This document shows positions 15,550 to 25,002 of a stretch of DNA of 64,000 nucleotides, in pieces (position 1 is the first letter of the stretch; each line of letters begins with the position of its first letter). Where the stretch lies: contig DFKH01000083.1 in the NCBI GenBank assembly GCA_002373815.1, forward strand, positions 1 through 64,000, given 5' to 3'. The position numbers were made by a program, and so were the translations under genes. This DNA comes from Alphaproteobacteria bacterium UBA3650. Its GTDB lineage: Bacteria > Pseudomonadota > Alphaproteobacteria > CAAHEQ01 > UBA3637. The notes below the pieces were generated by a model. The model was not told where the DNA came from and ran no database searches. It saw only the letters and a program-made list of their open reading frames with translations.

Positions 15550-16170
15550 CTAGTCTTTATATGGATTTTGGAACATAAAAATCTTTTTGTCAACAGGAAT
15601 ATTTTGTTTGATATCAAAAAGTGATACTGTGGACTTGATTCCTTGTACATCTAACACATCCCATTGTTTTAAAGTCATTTCATCTTTATCAATGACAAGT
15701 GTCAATTCTCCTAACTCCTTTGCCCCTTTTTTATGCGCTGTAATAAAGTATTCATCCAATACATCTTGGACATCCGTCACCACAAATCCTGGATCATCAA
15801 ATAACAATTTTTCACGCAAGATCCACTCTACCGGAGTGCTGTTCAAATCAAAATAATTTACCTCTTCTAGATCTTTATCATGATAGATGAAAGCCCCTTT
15901 TGTTGCTACAAATTCCAGAGGAGAGCCTTTTTCATAAACAAGACGCATTTGCCCTGGCTTGGAAATGTAGATTGTTCCCGTATGCAATTCATCTTTCATT
16001 TTGGAATTAAACTGCGCGAATTTAGCTTGCAACGTTTTCATTTTGTTATAGGCCTTTTCAACTTTCGTCAAAATAGCTCGATTTGCAGGCGTATCAATTT
16101 TTTTATCCACCAACGCAAAACTTGGTGTAGCGAAAATCAAAGCTAAACATAATAAAATTAGTTTTTTCAT
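15550..16170 (-). CDS. lolA: outer-membrane lipoprotein carrier LolA
   Basis: LolA ferries lipoproteins across the periplasm to the outer membrane. The 206-residue precursor has a signal peptide (MKKLILLCLALIFATPSFA). The mature part follows the LolA pattern: MKTLQAKFAQFNS, GTIYISKPGQMRLVYE, a WILREKLL segment and an alternating strand pattern to the C-terminus. Its first four bases overlap the end of ftsK, so the two are translated together, an arrangement common in Alphaproteobacteria. Confidence 0.88.
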   Translation of the reverse strand: MKKLILLCLALIFATPSFALVDKKIDTPANRAILTKVEKAYNKMKTLQAKFAQFNSKMKDELHTGTIYISKPGQMRLVYEKGSPLEFVATKGAFIYHDKDLEEVNYFDLNSTPVEWILREKLLFDDPGFVVTDVQDVLDEYFITAHKKGAKELGELTLVIDKDEMTLKQWDVLDVQGIKSTVSLFDIKQNIPVDKKIFMFQNPYKD

Positions 16171-18374
16171 CCTTCACCTCCGGCGTTAGGGGCTAAAATT
16201 TCACGTTTTCCAGACACATTTGGCGCAGAAACGATGCCTTCTGCCTCCATTCGATCAATTAAATCGGCTGCCTTGTTATAGCCGATAGACAAACGCCGCT
16301 GAATATAGCTTGTCGTTGGCTTTTTATCACGTAAAACAATTTGAACAGCTTTATCATACAACTCGTCTCCACTATTACCAGATCCACCCATTGTTCCCCC
16401 AGAAGCCATATTGGCCGATTCGGACACAACGGCATCCACATACTCTGGTTTGCCTTGATGGGTCCAATGGTTCACAACGGCTTGAACATCTTCATCTGAC
16501 ACAAAAGGTCCATGCACCCGCACAGGTTTGTTGCCTGCCGGCATATACAGCATATCTCCTCGACCCAACAACTGCTCTGCCCCTTGTTCATCCAAAATTG
16601 TACGTGAGTCAATTTTGTTTCTAACTTGGAAAGAAATGCGTGATGGGAAGTTGGATTTAATCGTTCCCGTAATCACATCTACAGATGGACGTTGTGTTGC
16701 TAAAATCAAGTGAATACCCACCGCACGAGCCATTTGGGCCAACCGTTGAATCAATGGATCTGCCTCTTTACCGCATTGCCCCATTAAATCAGCCATTTCA
16801 TCAATGATAAATACAATATAGGGCAAGGGCGTTAAATCAAACGGCTTATCCTCCATAATTGGTTCACCCGTCGTGGCATCAAAACCCGTTTGCACTCGAC
16901 GTTTTAGTTCAATACCTTCAGCTTTTGCTTGTTTTAATTTTTCATTAAAACCAGTAATATTTCTGACACCCAATTGACTCATAGAACGATAGCGATCTTC
17001 CATTTCGTGTACCGCCCACTTCAACGCCATCAAGGCTTTTTGAGGCTCTGTCACAACTGGTGTCAGCAAGTGTGGAATGCCGTTGTACACAGATAACTCC
17101 ACCATCTTGGGGTCAACCAAAATCAATCGACATTGTTCGGGGGTGAAGCGATATAATAATGACAAAATCATTGTATTGATACCAACTGATTTACCAGAAC
17201 CCGTTGTTCCTGCGACCAATAGGTGTGGCATTTTGGCTAAATCTGCATATACGGGATGTCCACCAATATCTTTGCCTAAAATAATTGGTAAAGCACCTGT
17301 ATGTTCTTGGAATGATGTCTGTTCAATCATCTCACGAACATACACCGTCTCACGAGATTTATTTGGCATTTCAATACCTATGGCATTTGTCCCTGGAATA
17401 ACCGCCATACGGACAGATTGAACTTCCATTTCGCGTGCCACATCTTCCGCTAAAGAAATCACGCGCGACACCTTTACCCCAGATGCAGGCTCAAACGAAT
17501 AAAGTGTTACCACTGGACCAGGGGCTACTTTTGTGATTTTTCCTTGTACCTGAAATTCACGCAAGACGTTTTCTAATTTTTCAGAATAATGAGCCATCAT
17601 TTCTTTACTTAGCGCTGGTCCAGAAGATTCTTTGACTGGCGCTAATAATTTGCTTGATGGCAATTCATACATATTTTCTTCATTTAAATCCGCCATGATA
17701 TCCGCTTTCTTTTTATTTACAGCTGTTGCTTTTACTTTTGTTTTAGGGGCGGATTTCTTAATTTTATTGACTTGTGCTTTCACATACATTGCCTTAAATG
17801 GTTTTTTAACTTTTTCAGGCACTTTGACAGGTAGTTTTTTGATTCCCCACAATAAACCAGTTCCTGTGAATAACCCCACTTTCAATACTGGTAATTTTAA
17901 AATAACAATAATCAACAGTGTTGCAATTATTCCCATTAGTACGCTCATCATCTTAGATGGAAGATACCATTTTGTCAGATATCTTCCTACAAAACCACCC
18001 AAGCCAGCTTTAAAAAATTCAGATGGTGTTTGATTCAAACTGGCCAACAACCAACTTCCAATTAAGCAAGCAATTATTACGCCAAGGGTACGCCAATACA
18101 TGTGTTCTTTTTTCAAAAACACAAAAATTCCAAATATAAAGCAAGCAATTGGTACAACAATAGCCATTGCTCCAAAAGATTGTAGCAAGGCATCTGCAAT
18201 CCACGCGCCAAATGGTCCCAACCAATTTCTTGTTGGCAGGCTGGACGCTGTATTCCATGAGGCATCCCATTTATCATAAGCCAAGAGGCTCAAGCCTATC
18301 AAAAGCCCCAATGAAATCCAAATACAGCCTTTTATCCAAAACGGCACATTGATCTTTCTTTTCTTCTTAACCAT
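16167..18374 (-). CDS. ftsK: DNA translocase FtsK
   Basis: FtsK pumps chromosomal DNA at the septum and activates dimer resolution. The 735-residue protein has four N-terminal membrane segments (about 15-160), a short basic linker (180-230), and the motor with GTTGSGKS at about 389-396 and FIIDEMADLM further on. The C-terminal gamma winged helix spans about 670-730 (KAVQIVLRDKKPTTSYIQRR). The linker is far shorter than in E. coli FtsK, as is usual in this class. It overlaps hdaA upstream by 8 bases and lolA downstream by 4 bases. Confidence 0.95.
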   Translation of the reverse strand: MVKKKRKINVPFWIKGCIWISLGLLIGLSLLAYDKWDASWNTASSLPTRNWLGPFGAWIADALLQSFGAMAIVVPIACFIFGIFVFLKKEHMYWRTLGVIIACLIGSWLLASLNQTPSEFFKAGLGGFVGRYLTKWYLPSKMMSVLMGIIATLLIIVILKLPVLKVGLFTGTGLLWGIKKLPVKVPEKVKKPFKAMYVKAQVNKIKKSAPKTKVKATAVNKKKADIMADLNEENMYELPSSKLLAPVKESSGPALSKEMMAHYSEKLENVLREFQVQGKITKVAPGPVVTLYSFEPASGVKVSRVISLAEDVAREMEVQSVRMAVIPGTNAIGIEMPNKSRETVYVREMIEQTSFQEHTGALPIILGKDIGGHPVYADLAKMPHLLVAGTTGSGKSVGINTMILSLLYRFTPEQCRLILVDPKMVELSVYNGIPHLLTPVVTEPQKALMALKWAVHEMEDRYRSMSQLGVRNITGFNEKLKQAKAEGIELKRRVQTGFDATTGEPIMEDKPFDLTPLPYIVFIIDEMADLMGQCGKEADPLIQRLAQMARAVGIHLILATQRPSVDVITGTIKSNFPSRISFQVRNKIDSRTILDEQGAEQLLGRGDMLYMPAGNKPVRVHGPFVSDEDVQAVVNHWTHQGKPEYVDAVVSESANMASGGTMGGSGNSGDELYDKAVQIVLRDKKPTTSYIQRRLSIGYNKAADLIDRMEAEGIVSAPNVSGKREILAPNAGGEG

Positions 18375-19020
18375 TCAGCCCTCCGTTTTGTATCAACTTT
18401 TCAATCGCATCCTTTACCAAATAAATTGTAATACGACGTCCTTTGGCCAATGATAGTTCATCCGTCATATTCACCACTTTACGTACCGCATCAAATGATC
18501 GCGGCACCCGTGTTGCAATATACATCAACACGGCAGGTTCAACAATGGCCTGTTTATCTGCAAACATTTTCGCACACACAGATTGAATTGTTTGATCATC
18601 TGGCATTTGAATTTCTGCTTTTGGTGTCATACCTATCCGAGATTGTAAATCTGGCAATTGAAAGGTTGGAATTTCTTTGGCTGTCATCAACAATCCTCCG
18701 CCCATTTCATTTATCCGATTAAACAGGTGAAACAAGGCCTTTTCATCTTTTAATTCTTCCAAATTCTCCACAACAACCTTCTGGGTTTGAGGTATAAAAT
18801 CTTCTGTTAGATCACTTGCTTCAATGCGTTCGTCCGAAAAAATCGCTGCCAAATGTGTTTTTCCGGAACCTGCTTCCCCATAAATTAGCAAAGCATGCGT
18901 TGGCCATTCTGGATATTTATCAATCCACGCAATGGCCTCTTGATTACATGGCGCTACCCAAAAATTGGAGCGTCCATATGCTTGACGAGATGGAAAATCA
19001 AGTGCCAATTGTTCGGTCAT
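18367..19020 (-). CDS. hdaA: DnaA regulatory inactivator HdaA
   Basis: The 217-residue AAA+ protein begins with MTEQLALDF, a beta-clamp-binding motif exactly where Hda carries it, followed by a Walker A GEAGSGKT at 48-55 and a sensor/lid region ending in the DnaA-domain-III style. There is no DNA-binding domain IV, which separates it from DnaA. Hda bound to the sliding clamp stimulates ATP hydrolysis by DnaA and so prevents re-initiation. It overlaps ftsK downstream and the permease gene upstream, forming a replication-division cluster. Confidence 0.88.
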   Translation of the reverse strand: MTEQLALDFPSRQAYGRSNFWVAPCNQEAIAWIDKYPEWPTHALLIYGEAGSGKTHLAAIFSDERIEASDLTEDFIPQTQKVVVENLEELKDEKALFHLFNRINEMGGGLLMTAKEIPTFQLPDLQSRIGMTPKAEIQMPDDQTIQSVCAKMFADKQAIVEPAVLMYIATRVPRSFDAVRKVVNMTDELSLAKGRRITIYLVKDAIEKLIQNGGLNG

Positions 19021-20063
19021 TTACTCCCCTTATAAAAATCACTAGATTGATACCATTTAATCAAATGACGAATCAACACGCCCAATACCGCCGCAAATGG
19101 CACAGCCAACAAAACCCCCAAGAAGCCGGCAACCATACCACCTGCCAACAAAACAAAGATAATCCACACAGGATGAAGTCCAACCCGTTTTCCCACCAAG
19201 TAAGGTGTTAAAAAATAACTTTCAGCAATTTGTCCAATCAAAAAAACGCCCCCCAAGCACAACCATTGTGTCATTGTCAATCCTTGCAAAAGCCCCAAAA
19301 GGACACTTAAAATCAACCCAATCGCATAACCGACATAGGGAATGAAGATCATGACACCGGTCAAAATACCCACAAGAGCCCCCATTTCTAGTCCGATTAC
19401 AGACAAAGCTGTTGCATAATAAATCGCTAAAATCAGGCACACACTCGCTTGTCCACGAATGAAACCAGCCAACGTGGTATTGATTTCTTTCATCAAATTT
19501 TCTGCTACCGTCCGTTTTGTCATGGGAATCATCTCCTTTACATTTCGTGATACGTGTGGCCAATCACGCATTAAATAAAACAATACAACAGGGGTAATCA
19601 ATAATAAAGATACCAAACTAAACACAGCCATTCCCCCAGAAATAACATGCATCAATGCGGATCCCAAACCTTGAAACACATTTAAGACTGTTCCAGATAC
19701 TGAATCCGATAATTGATACAACTGTTGCTCAGTCATATTATGGCGACCATAGGTCAAAATATCTTTTAATTTATCCCAGATTAAATTCACCAATTTGGGA
19801 ATACGCAATGTAAAATCCATGACTTGCGATTGCAAAATTGGCGTTATAATCAGCACCATCATAATTGCTACCATCAAAACACCAATGACCAATGTACCTG
19901 ATGCCACCCCGCGGGGCATTTTATGTTCCATTTTGTTTGCAATTGGATTCAGGGCATATGCTAAAATAAAAGCCAAAACAAAGGGTAATAAAATACCACT
20001 GATTTGATACACCAAAAACCCTAATAATATAACACCTAATAATATCCATATATTTTTATTCAT
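19017..20063 (-). CDS. AI-2E family transporter (PerM-like)
   Basis: The 348-residue protein has about eight membrane segments: two at 4-70, a charged periplasmic or cytoplasmic loop at 75-140, and the rest from 150 onward. The family's LRDWPHV and the closing GLHPVWIIFVLLAGG and FLGVLLAVPFAAVLGVL are present. AI-2E family members export small molecules or ions; few have known substrates. It overlaps hdaA by four bases and DUF2066 by eight, an order often conserved in Alphaproteobacteria. Confidence 0.85.
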   Translation of the reverse strand: MNKNIWILLGVILLGFLVYQISGILLPFVLAFILAYALNPIANKMEHKMPRGVASGTLVIGVLMVAIMMVLIITPILQSQVMDFTLRIPKLVNLIWDKLKDILTYGRHNMTEQQLYQLSDSVSGTVLNVFQGLGSALMHVISGGMAVFSLVSLLLITPVVLFYLMRDWPHVSRNVKEMIPMTKRTVAENLMKEINTTLAGFIRGQASVCLILAIYYATALSVIGLEMGALVGILTGVMIFIPYVGYAIGLILSVLLGLLQGLTMTQWLCLGGVFLIGQIAESYFLTPYLVGKRVGLHPVWIIFVLLAGGMVAGFLGVLLAVPFAAVLGVLIRHLIKWYQSSDFYKGSK

Positions 20064-21120
20064 ATTCAGCCATCCGTGTCAAAGTTGCCCCATTCCCCGA
20101 AAAATCTTTTTCCATTTGCCATCCCACTTCACGCAAGCGAGAAGCTATTGTATCCAAATCCCCTTTGTATGCAACCTCCACCAACACCTGAGGCAAATAT
20201 AATCCTTTTAAGCCAACATCATCAAAGAAACTCCACGTTTTCATTTCTTGTTCCAAACGCAACCATTCGGGCAATGAATTGACAGGGATTCTCAAATAAA
20301 GTGTTTGTTTATCTGACAGACTTGTTGTTCGATCGGCGCGCCACCGTTTTTCCATTTCTGCAAAAACAGCATCAGCCATTTGACCAGCCGCCAATTTTTG
20401 ATCTCCATTTGAAAAGCGAAAACGCTTTTGAACAACTTGATTTTGCATTCCTGAGGACGGAGAAAAACTAGATTCAATTTGCCACATATCATTTCCTTCA
20501 TGTGTCAGGCGCAAAACCATCACGCGATCTTTTTTATAATCGCCTAACAGCATATTGGCCCCTCCAATATTTTCTTTTAACACATTCAATTCTTCTTCGG
20601 TTCCTTGAGGGACAACCGCTTGATAAAACGGCGCAAAGTCTTTCTTTTCCTTTAAGGCAAGGTACAATGGATTTGTCGCCTCTAATGTTTGTGTTTGACC
20701 ATTCGCCACATATTCTGGAATTACCAATAAACTTGGGGCTTGTGTTTTAAGATATGTTACCTGCTCGGTATTTAAAAACTCTTTTACTGCCTTTGGATTA
20801 AACTCCACAGCAATATTCCCTATATACTTTGTAGCGGTTGTTTTCTCATTTTCAATAGACACGCCTTGCACATACGGAAGGACTGTTTCTTCTGTTATTT
20901 GAGGCAATTGACCTGCACTTTGTGGTGATAACCGCGTTATCAATTGTTTAAAAGCCATCACTTGACCTTCCGCCAAGGCGGCTTCTTTTGCTTCTAAAGC
21001 GGATGAACGTTCGGCCACGACGGGTATATTGGTAACTCTGTATAGATTTGCTTTTACTGTTGTTCCACAGAAAACAACACCGCATAGAGTCAACATTTTA
21101 ATAAAATTTTTCATTTGCAT
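20056..21120 (-). CDS. exported DUF2066 protein
   Basis: The 354-residue protein has a signal peptide (residues 1-24, ending TVKA) and a mature part of alternating strands with no catalytic motif I know. Its gene context, followed by the AI-2E permease and HdaA, and segments such as ALAEGQVMAFKQLITRLSP match DUF2066 proteins of Proteobacteria. The function is unknown. It is probably periplasmic. It is the first gene of the minus-strand run 20056-15550. Confidence 0.7.
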   Translation of the reverse strand: MQMKNFIKMLTLCGVVFCGTTVKANLYRVTNIPVVAERSSALEAKEAALAEGQVMAFKQLITRLSPQSAGQLPQITEETVLPYVQGVSIENEKTTATKYIGNIAVEFNPKAVKEFLNTEQVTYLKTQAPSLLVIPEYVANGQTQTLEATNPLYLALKEKKDFAPFYQAVVPQGTEEELNVLKENIGGANMLLGDYKKDRVMVLRLTHEGNDMWQIESSFSPSSGMQNQVVQKRFRFSNGDQKLAAGQMADAVFAEMEKRWRADRTTSLSDKQTLYLRIPVNSLPEWLRLEQEMKTWSFFDDVGLKGLYLPQVLVEVAYKGDLDTIASRLREVGWQMEKDFSGNGATLTRMAEYE

Positions 21121-21193
21121 TCCCTACCTTTTTCCTATATTCTAATGAAATCAAATGAAATTGCAAGAAAAAACCGAACAAAAGGAGTTTAAA

Positions 21194-21547
21194 ATGTCAT
21201 ATGATTCCAACAATGTTTTTGCAAAAATTTTGCGTCATGAAATTCCGAACACAACTGTTTACGAAGATGATTTCGTATTGGCTTTTAAAGATATCAATCC
21301 AAAAGCAAAAATTCACGTTCTTGTTATTCCAAAGGGAGCTTATGTGGATTTTCAAGATTTATTGGATCATGCACCACAATCTGAGATTGATGGCTTTTTG
21401 AAGGGAATTTTGGCCACTGTTCATGCGTTAAACCTAACAAACGGCTACCGTCTTGTCCTTAACACAGGAAAAGATTCTGGCCAGGAGGTCCCTCACCTGC
21501 ACGCCCATATTTTAGCAGGTGAAAAATTATGTGTGAATCAATTATAG
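21194..21547 (+). CDS. HIT-family nucleotide hydrolase (HinT-like)
   Basis: Start at 21194, preceded by AAGGAG; the frame from 21155 is too long. The 117-residue protein has the histidine triad PHLHAHILAG near the C-terminus, HVLVIPKGAY at about 38-47 and the N-terminal FAKILRHEIPNTTVYEDD, the standard HinT layout. HinT enzymes hydrolyse adenosine phosphoramidates such as lysyl-AMP. It ends convergently with lpxC, overlapping by 6 bases. Confidence 0.9.
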   Translation: MSYDSNNVFAKILRHEIPNTTVYEDDFVLAFKDINPKAKIHVLVIPKGAYVDFQDLLDHAPQSEIDGFLKGILATVHALNLTNGYRLVLNTGKDSGQEVPHLHAHILAGEKLCVNQL

Positions 21548-22420
21548 TTCCACAATTTCATAATTGCTTGCGTCTGCAAACAGGATTCGCAATAGCTGGT
21601 TATTATGGAAATGGCCAGATTTATTGCCTTTAAAATGACCAATAATCGGCATACCAGCTTCATACAAATCGCCCATTGCATCCAATACTTTGTGTTCTAC
21701 AAATTCATTCACATCACGCAATCCACCGGGATTTAAGACGCCATCCCCTTGGATGGCAATAGCATTTTCCAAAGTTGCCCCTTGTGCCAAGCCCATTGCG
21801 CGCAACTGTTCCACTTCTGATACAAAACCAAAAGTCCGTGCAGGTGCTATCAATTTTTTAAATGACTCTTCATTCAAATCAAAACTGATTTTTTGATGTC
21901 CAATGATTTTCGTTTGAGGAAAATCAATTTCAAATTCGAATTTCATCCCTGTTTCGGCAGGCAACAAATCTGTGCTTGCTCCCTTACCATCATCAAAATT
22001 AACTGTTTTCAGAACTTTAATGGCCTTCACAGGTGACGATTGCACTTGCACGCCCGCTTGTTCAATCAAAGTTACAAAATCACGCGCAGATCCATCCATC
22101 AATGGTGCCTCTGGTCCTGAAAGCTCCACTTCTAGATTTGTAATCCCTAAACCTGCCAATGCCCCCATAAAATGCTCTACTGTGGAAATCACAACACCTG
22201 AAGCATTTCCTAAGCACGTATTCATACGTGTATCCACGACGTGATCCCATTTCGCGGGTACTTTGTTATCTTTATCCGTTACATCTGTGCGGTAAAAAAT
22301 TATCCCTGTATTTTCTGTGGCAGGTTTTAAGGTCATATGAATAGGCTTACCAGAATGCAAACCAACGCCTTCTGTCTTGATTATTTTGGCAATTGTTTTT
22401 TGATAAATATGTTCTGTCAT
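21542..22420 (-). CDS. lpxC: UDP-3-O-acyl-N-acetylglucosamine deacetylase
   Basis: LpxC performs the committed step of lipid A synthesis and needs zinc. The 292-residue protein has VEHFMGAL (zinc ligand H83), HKVLDAMGDLYEAG (zinc ligands H and D) and the late HFKGNKSGHFHNNQL. Start at 22420 is chosen because AAAGGAG lies just upstream and the family begins at this point; the longer frame from 22471 adds only a spurious leader. It is not linked to ftsZ here, unlike in many bacteria. Confidence 0.95.
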   Translation of the reverse strand: MTEHIYQKTIAKIIKTEGVGLHSGKPIHMTLKPATENTGIIFYRTDVTDKDNKVPAKWDHVVDTRMNTCLGNASGVVISTVEHFMGALAGLGITNLEVELSGPEAPLMDGSARDFVTLIEQAGVQVQSSPVKAIKVLKTVNFDDGKGASTDLLPAETGMKFEFEIDFPQTKIIGHQKISFDLNEESFKKLIAPARTFGFVSEVEQLRAMGLAQGATLENAIAIQGDGVLNPGGLRDVNEFVEHKVLDAMGDLYEAGMPIIGHFKGNKSGHFHNNQLLRILFADASNYEIVEL

Positions 22421-22519
22421 TTTTCTCTCCTTTTGATTCATCTTAACATAAACCATAAAAAAAAGCAACATTCCAAAGAATAGTTGGCGGTTAGTCTTTT
22501 CATATTCTATTTAGTTTTT

Positions 22520-23470
22520 ATGAAACAAAAAAAATATACAATTGCTGTCTTAGGGACAAAAACACCTGTTGGCAAGGAAATTTTGGCAGAGTTAGATCGT
22601 CAAAATTACCCCATTGAACAGATTCAACCCCTTGATTTGCATCAAGAGGCGGGAAGTCCCATCTCGTATCAAAATCAGGTTATTATTTCTAGCGCCTTAG
22701 ATTTATTTGATTTAACGCAACCGCATATTTTATTTTTATGTGATTCTCGCATCTTTGAACGGTATCCTCATCATTTTTTGCATGGGAAAAATTGGTTGAT
22801 TGATTGTACTGGGAAAATTCAAAAAGCGGCTTGCATTATCCCTGAATTGAATGGCAAGAATATCGGCTGTCTTAGAACAAAATGTTTATGTGCACCCCAT
22901 TCTGCTGCCATTGCAATAGCCAGATGCCTAAAACCTATTCATGAAAAATATCATCTGATAAGCGCTCAAACAACTGCTGTCCTTGGTGCATGGTATGCAC
23001 AGCCCAACTTGGTTGATCCATTATTACAGCAAACACGTCATTGCTTTGCTCAGACACCTATTACCAAAGAGAATATTTACCCTATGCTCGCTTTTAATTT
23101 AATTCCAGATTTTTTCAAAGATATTTCTCCTTTGATTTATCATCAATTGAAGTGCTTTTTACCAAGTCCCATTCAATTACACACTTGCTTTGCACCTGTT
23201 TTAAGGGGCGGTACTTTTTTTGTGCAAGCCATTTTAGAACAGACCCCTCACATCAACGGTATTCGATCCTTGTTTCAACAAAAAAGTTTTTGCCAATTAT
23301 TAGATTCTTCTCAACCCATTGGCACCCATGATTTATTGGCTGAAGATAAGCTGTATATTCAAAATATTGAGATTTATAAAAATACTGTTTCTTTTTGGTT
23401 GATGCAGGATCCACTTCAAACCGGTTTTATTTCGAATGCCGTTCAAATCCTTTCTCTCCTTATTAAATAG
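22520..23470 (+). CDS. degenerate aspartate-semialdehyde dehydrogenase-like protein
   Basis: From the ATG at 22520 the 316-residue product opens with a Rossmann start, YTIAVLGTKTPVGKEILAEL, as in Asd and USG-1. A central CLCAPHSAAIAIARCLKPIH stands where Asd has NPNCST, and TTAVLGAWYAQP replaces the STYQAVSG region. The asparagine and serine next to the catalytic cysteine are gone, so dehydrogenase activity is doubtful. No clear ribosome-binding site precedes the ATG. It is unlinked to lysine or threonine genes. It is probably an Asd-derived paralogue of unknown role; a divergent but active dehydrogenase is less likely. Confidence 0.55.
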   Translation: MKQKKYTIAVLGTKTPVGKEILAELDRQNYPIEQIQPLDLHQEAGSPISYQNQVIISSALDLFDLTQPHILFLCDSRIFERYPHHFLHGKNWLIDCTGKIQKAACIIPELNGKNIGCLRTKCLCAPHSAAIAIARCLKPIHEKYHLISAQTTAVLGAWYAQPNLVDPLLQQTRHCFAQTPITKENIYPMLAFNLIPDFFKDISPLIYHQLKCFLPSPIQLHTCFAPVLRGGTFFVQAILEQTPHINGIRSLFQQKSFCQLLDSSQPIGTHDLLAEDKLYIQNIEIYKNTVSFWLMQDPLQTGFISNAVQILSLLIK

Positions 23471-23511
23471 GCTCTTGACTTTTTTCTGTTTTTTTGTCAT
23501 CAATAGAAACT

Positions 23512-25002
23512 ATGACGAAGTTATTATTAAACAAAATTCAACAACTTTCTGAGCGCTTAAAGGCTTCTCAAACTGTTATGCGTGAACGATTGTCTACTAT
23601 TAACAAACAATTTGTTTTGATTGTTTTTCTGTTGGTTTTGTTATGCACTCTTACACTGCCTTTCGTTTTAACCCCCGTCAACAAAGAGGAACCAGAAATA
23701 GAGATCAGCTTAGAAGATGAAATAGAAATTATTCCAGATGACCAATCTTCTTCTGTTCAAGAAGAAACTGCTGTCATTGAAGTTCCTGATTTAACTGGTC
23801 CTGAGCAAGTTCATGAAGATTTGGGTGATGAACCCGTAGAAGCACAACAAGAACTGTCTTTTGATGAGTTGGAAAAACGCGCTCTTTTAGGCGAACTGAA
23901 AGCCACTTCTCGCACAATGGTAAAGGGTGACAGTTTGCTGAGTTTGTTGTCCGAACAAAATGTTCCCGCCAATGAACGTATGGAGATTGTTGAGGCATTA
24001 GAATTAGTTCTTGATTTGAAATCTTTGAGACCTGGTCTTACCTTTTTATTTATTCATGATTTAGATGGGCGTTTGATGGGACTTTCTGTGCGTCAAAAAG
24101 AAAATGAATCTTTGGCAGTTATGCGTGAAAAAGATGATTCTTGGGTAACGTTTTCACAAACAGGCAAAGTGGAAACGAAACAAGAACATTTTCAAGTTGT
24201 GATTGAGAGAACTTTTTCAGGATCTGCCCAAAAGGCTGGAGTTCCAAGCAATGTCATCAATCAAATTACAGGCGCTTTTGACGGCGAATTTGATTTTTCA
24301 ACTGATATTAAACCTGGGGATACAATTGATGTGATTTTGGAAGGGAAGGTCACGCAAGGTGGTTTAGAAATTGGCACAAAGCAGGCTGTTTATATTGGTC
24401 TTAAAACATCAAAAATGAATATCCATAAATATGCTTATAATGGTACTTTCTATGATGCTAGGGGACGCACCAGTGAAAAAGTCATTATGAAGCGCCCCTT
24501 AAAAGCTCGTCCGCGTCTTTCTTCTCCATATGGAAAGCGGCGTCACCCCGTATTGCAATATGAAATTTTTCATAAGGGTGTTGATTTAGCCGTTCCTAAA
24601 AATACGCCTGTTGTAGCAGCAGCGGATGGTACTGTTGAAATCATTGGTCGTAAAGGATCCTATGGCAAATACATTCGCTTGGGACATAAGGGAGGATATC
24701 AAACTGCTTATGCTCACTTAAACGGCTATCGTCAAGATTTAAAAGTTGGCAGCAAGGTAAAACGTGGCGAAGTGATTGCCTATGTTGGTTCAACAGGCAG
24801 ATCCACAGGGCCGCACTTGCACTTTGAAGTCATCAAAAATGGTAATGTTGTCAATCCTTTTGGCAATAACAAAATTTCCAGCACGCAATTGACAGGCTTT
24901 GAATTGGAAAAATTCCAATCATGGGCTGAAAGCATACACCCTGATTTTAAGTTGCACCTTGCAGGTAAAATACCGCCTGTACAACCTGTTAAACCATTCT
25001 AG
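23512..25002 (+). CDS. M23-family peptidoglycan endopeptidase, membrane-anchored
   Basis: Start is the ATG at 23512. The 496-residue protein has one membrane segment at about 35-58, an acidic linker, and an OapA/LysM-like region (GDSLLSLLSEQNVPANERMEIVEAL). A C-terminal M23 domain follows, with HKGVDLAVP, a YGKYIRLGHKGGYQTAYAHL stretch and GPHLHFEV, which carry the zinc ligands and catalytic histidines. Such enzymes cut peptide cross-links in the wall during growth or division. All active-site residues are present, so it is likely a real enzyme and not only an activator. Confidence 0.88.
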   Translation: MTKLLLNKIQQLSERLKASQTVMRERLSTINKQFVLIVFLLVLLCTLTLPFVLTPVNKEEPEIEISLEDEIEIIPDDQSSSVQEETAVIEVPDLTGPEQVHEDLGDEPVEAQQELSFDELEKRALLGELKATSRTMVKGDSLLSLLSEQNVPANERMEIVEALELVLDLKSLRPGLTFLFIHDLDGRLMGLSVRQKENESLAVMREKDDSWVTFSQTGKVETKQEHFQVVIERTFSGSAQKAGVPSNVINQITGAFDGEFDFSTDIKPGDTIDVILEGKVTQGGLEIGTKQAVYIGLKTSKMNIHKYAYNGTFYDARGRTSEKVIMKRPLKARPRLSSPYGKRRHPVLQYEIFHKGVDLAVPKNTPVVAAADGTVEIIGRKGSYGKYIRLGHKGGYQTAYAHLNGYRQDLKVGSKVKRGEVIAYVGSTGRSTGPHLHFEVIKNGNVVNPFGNNKISSTQLTGFELEKFQSWAESIHPDFKLHLAGKIPPVQPVKPF

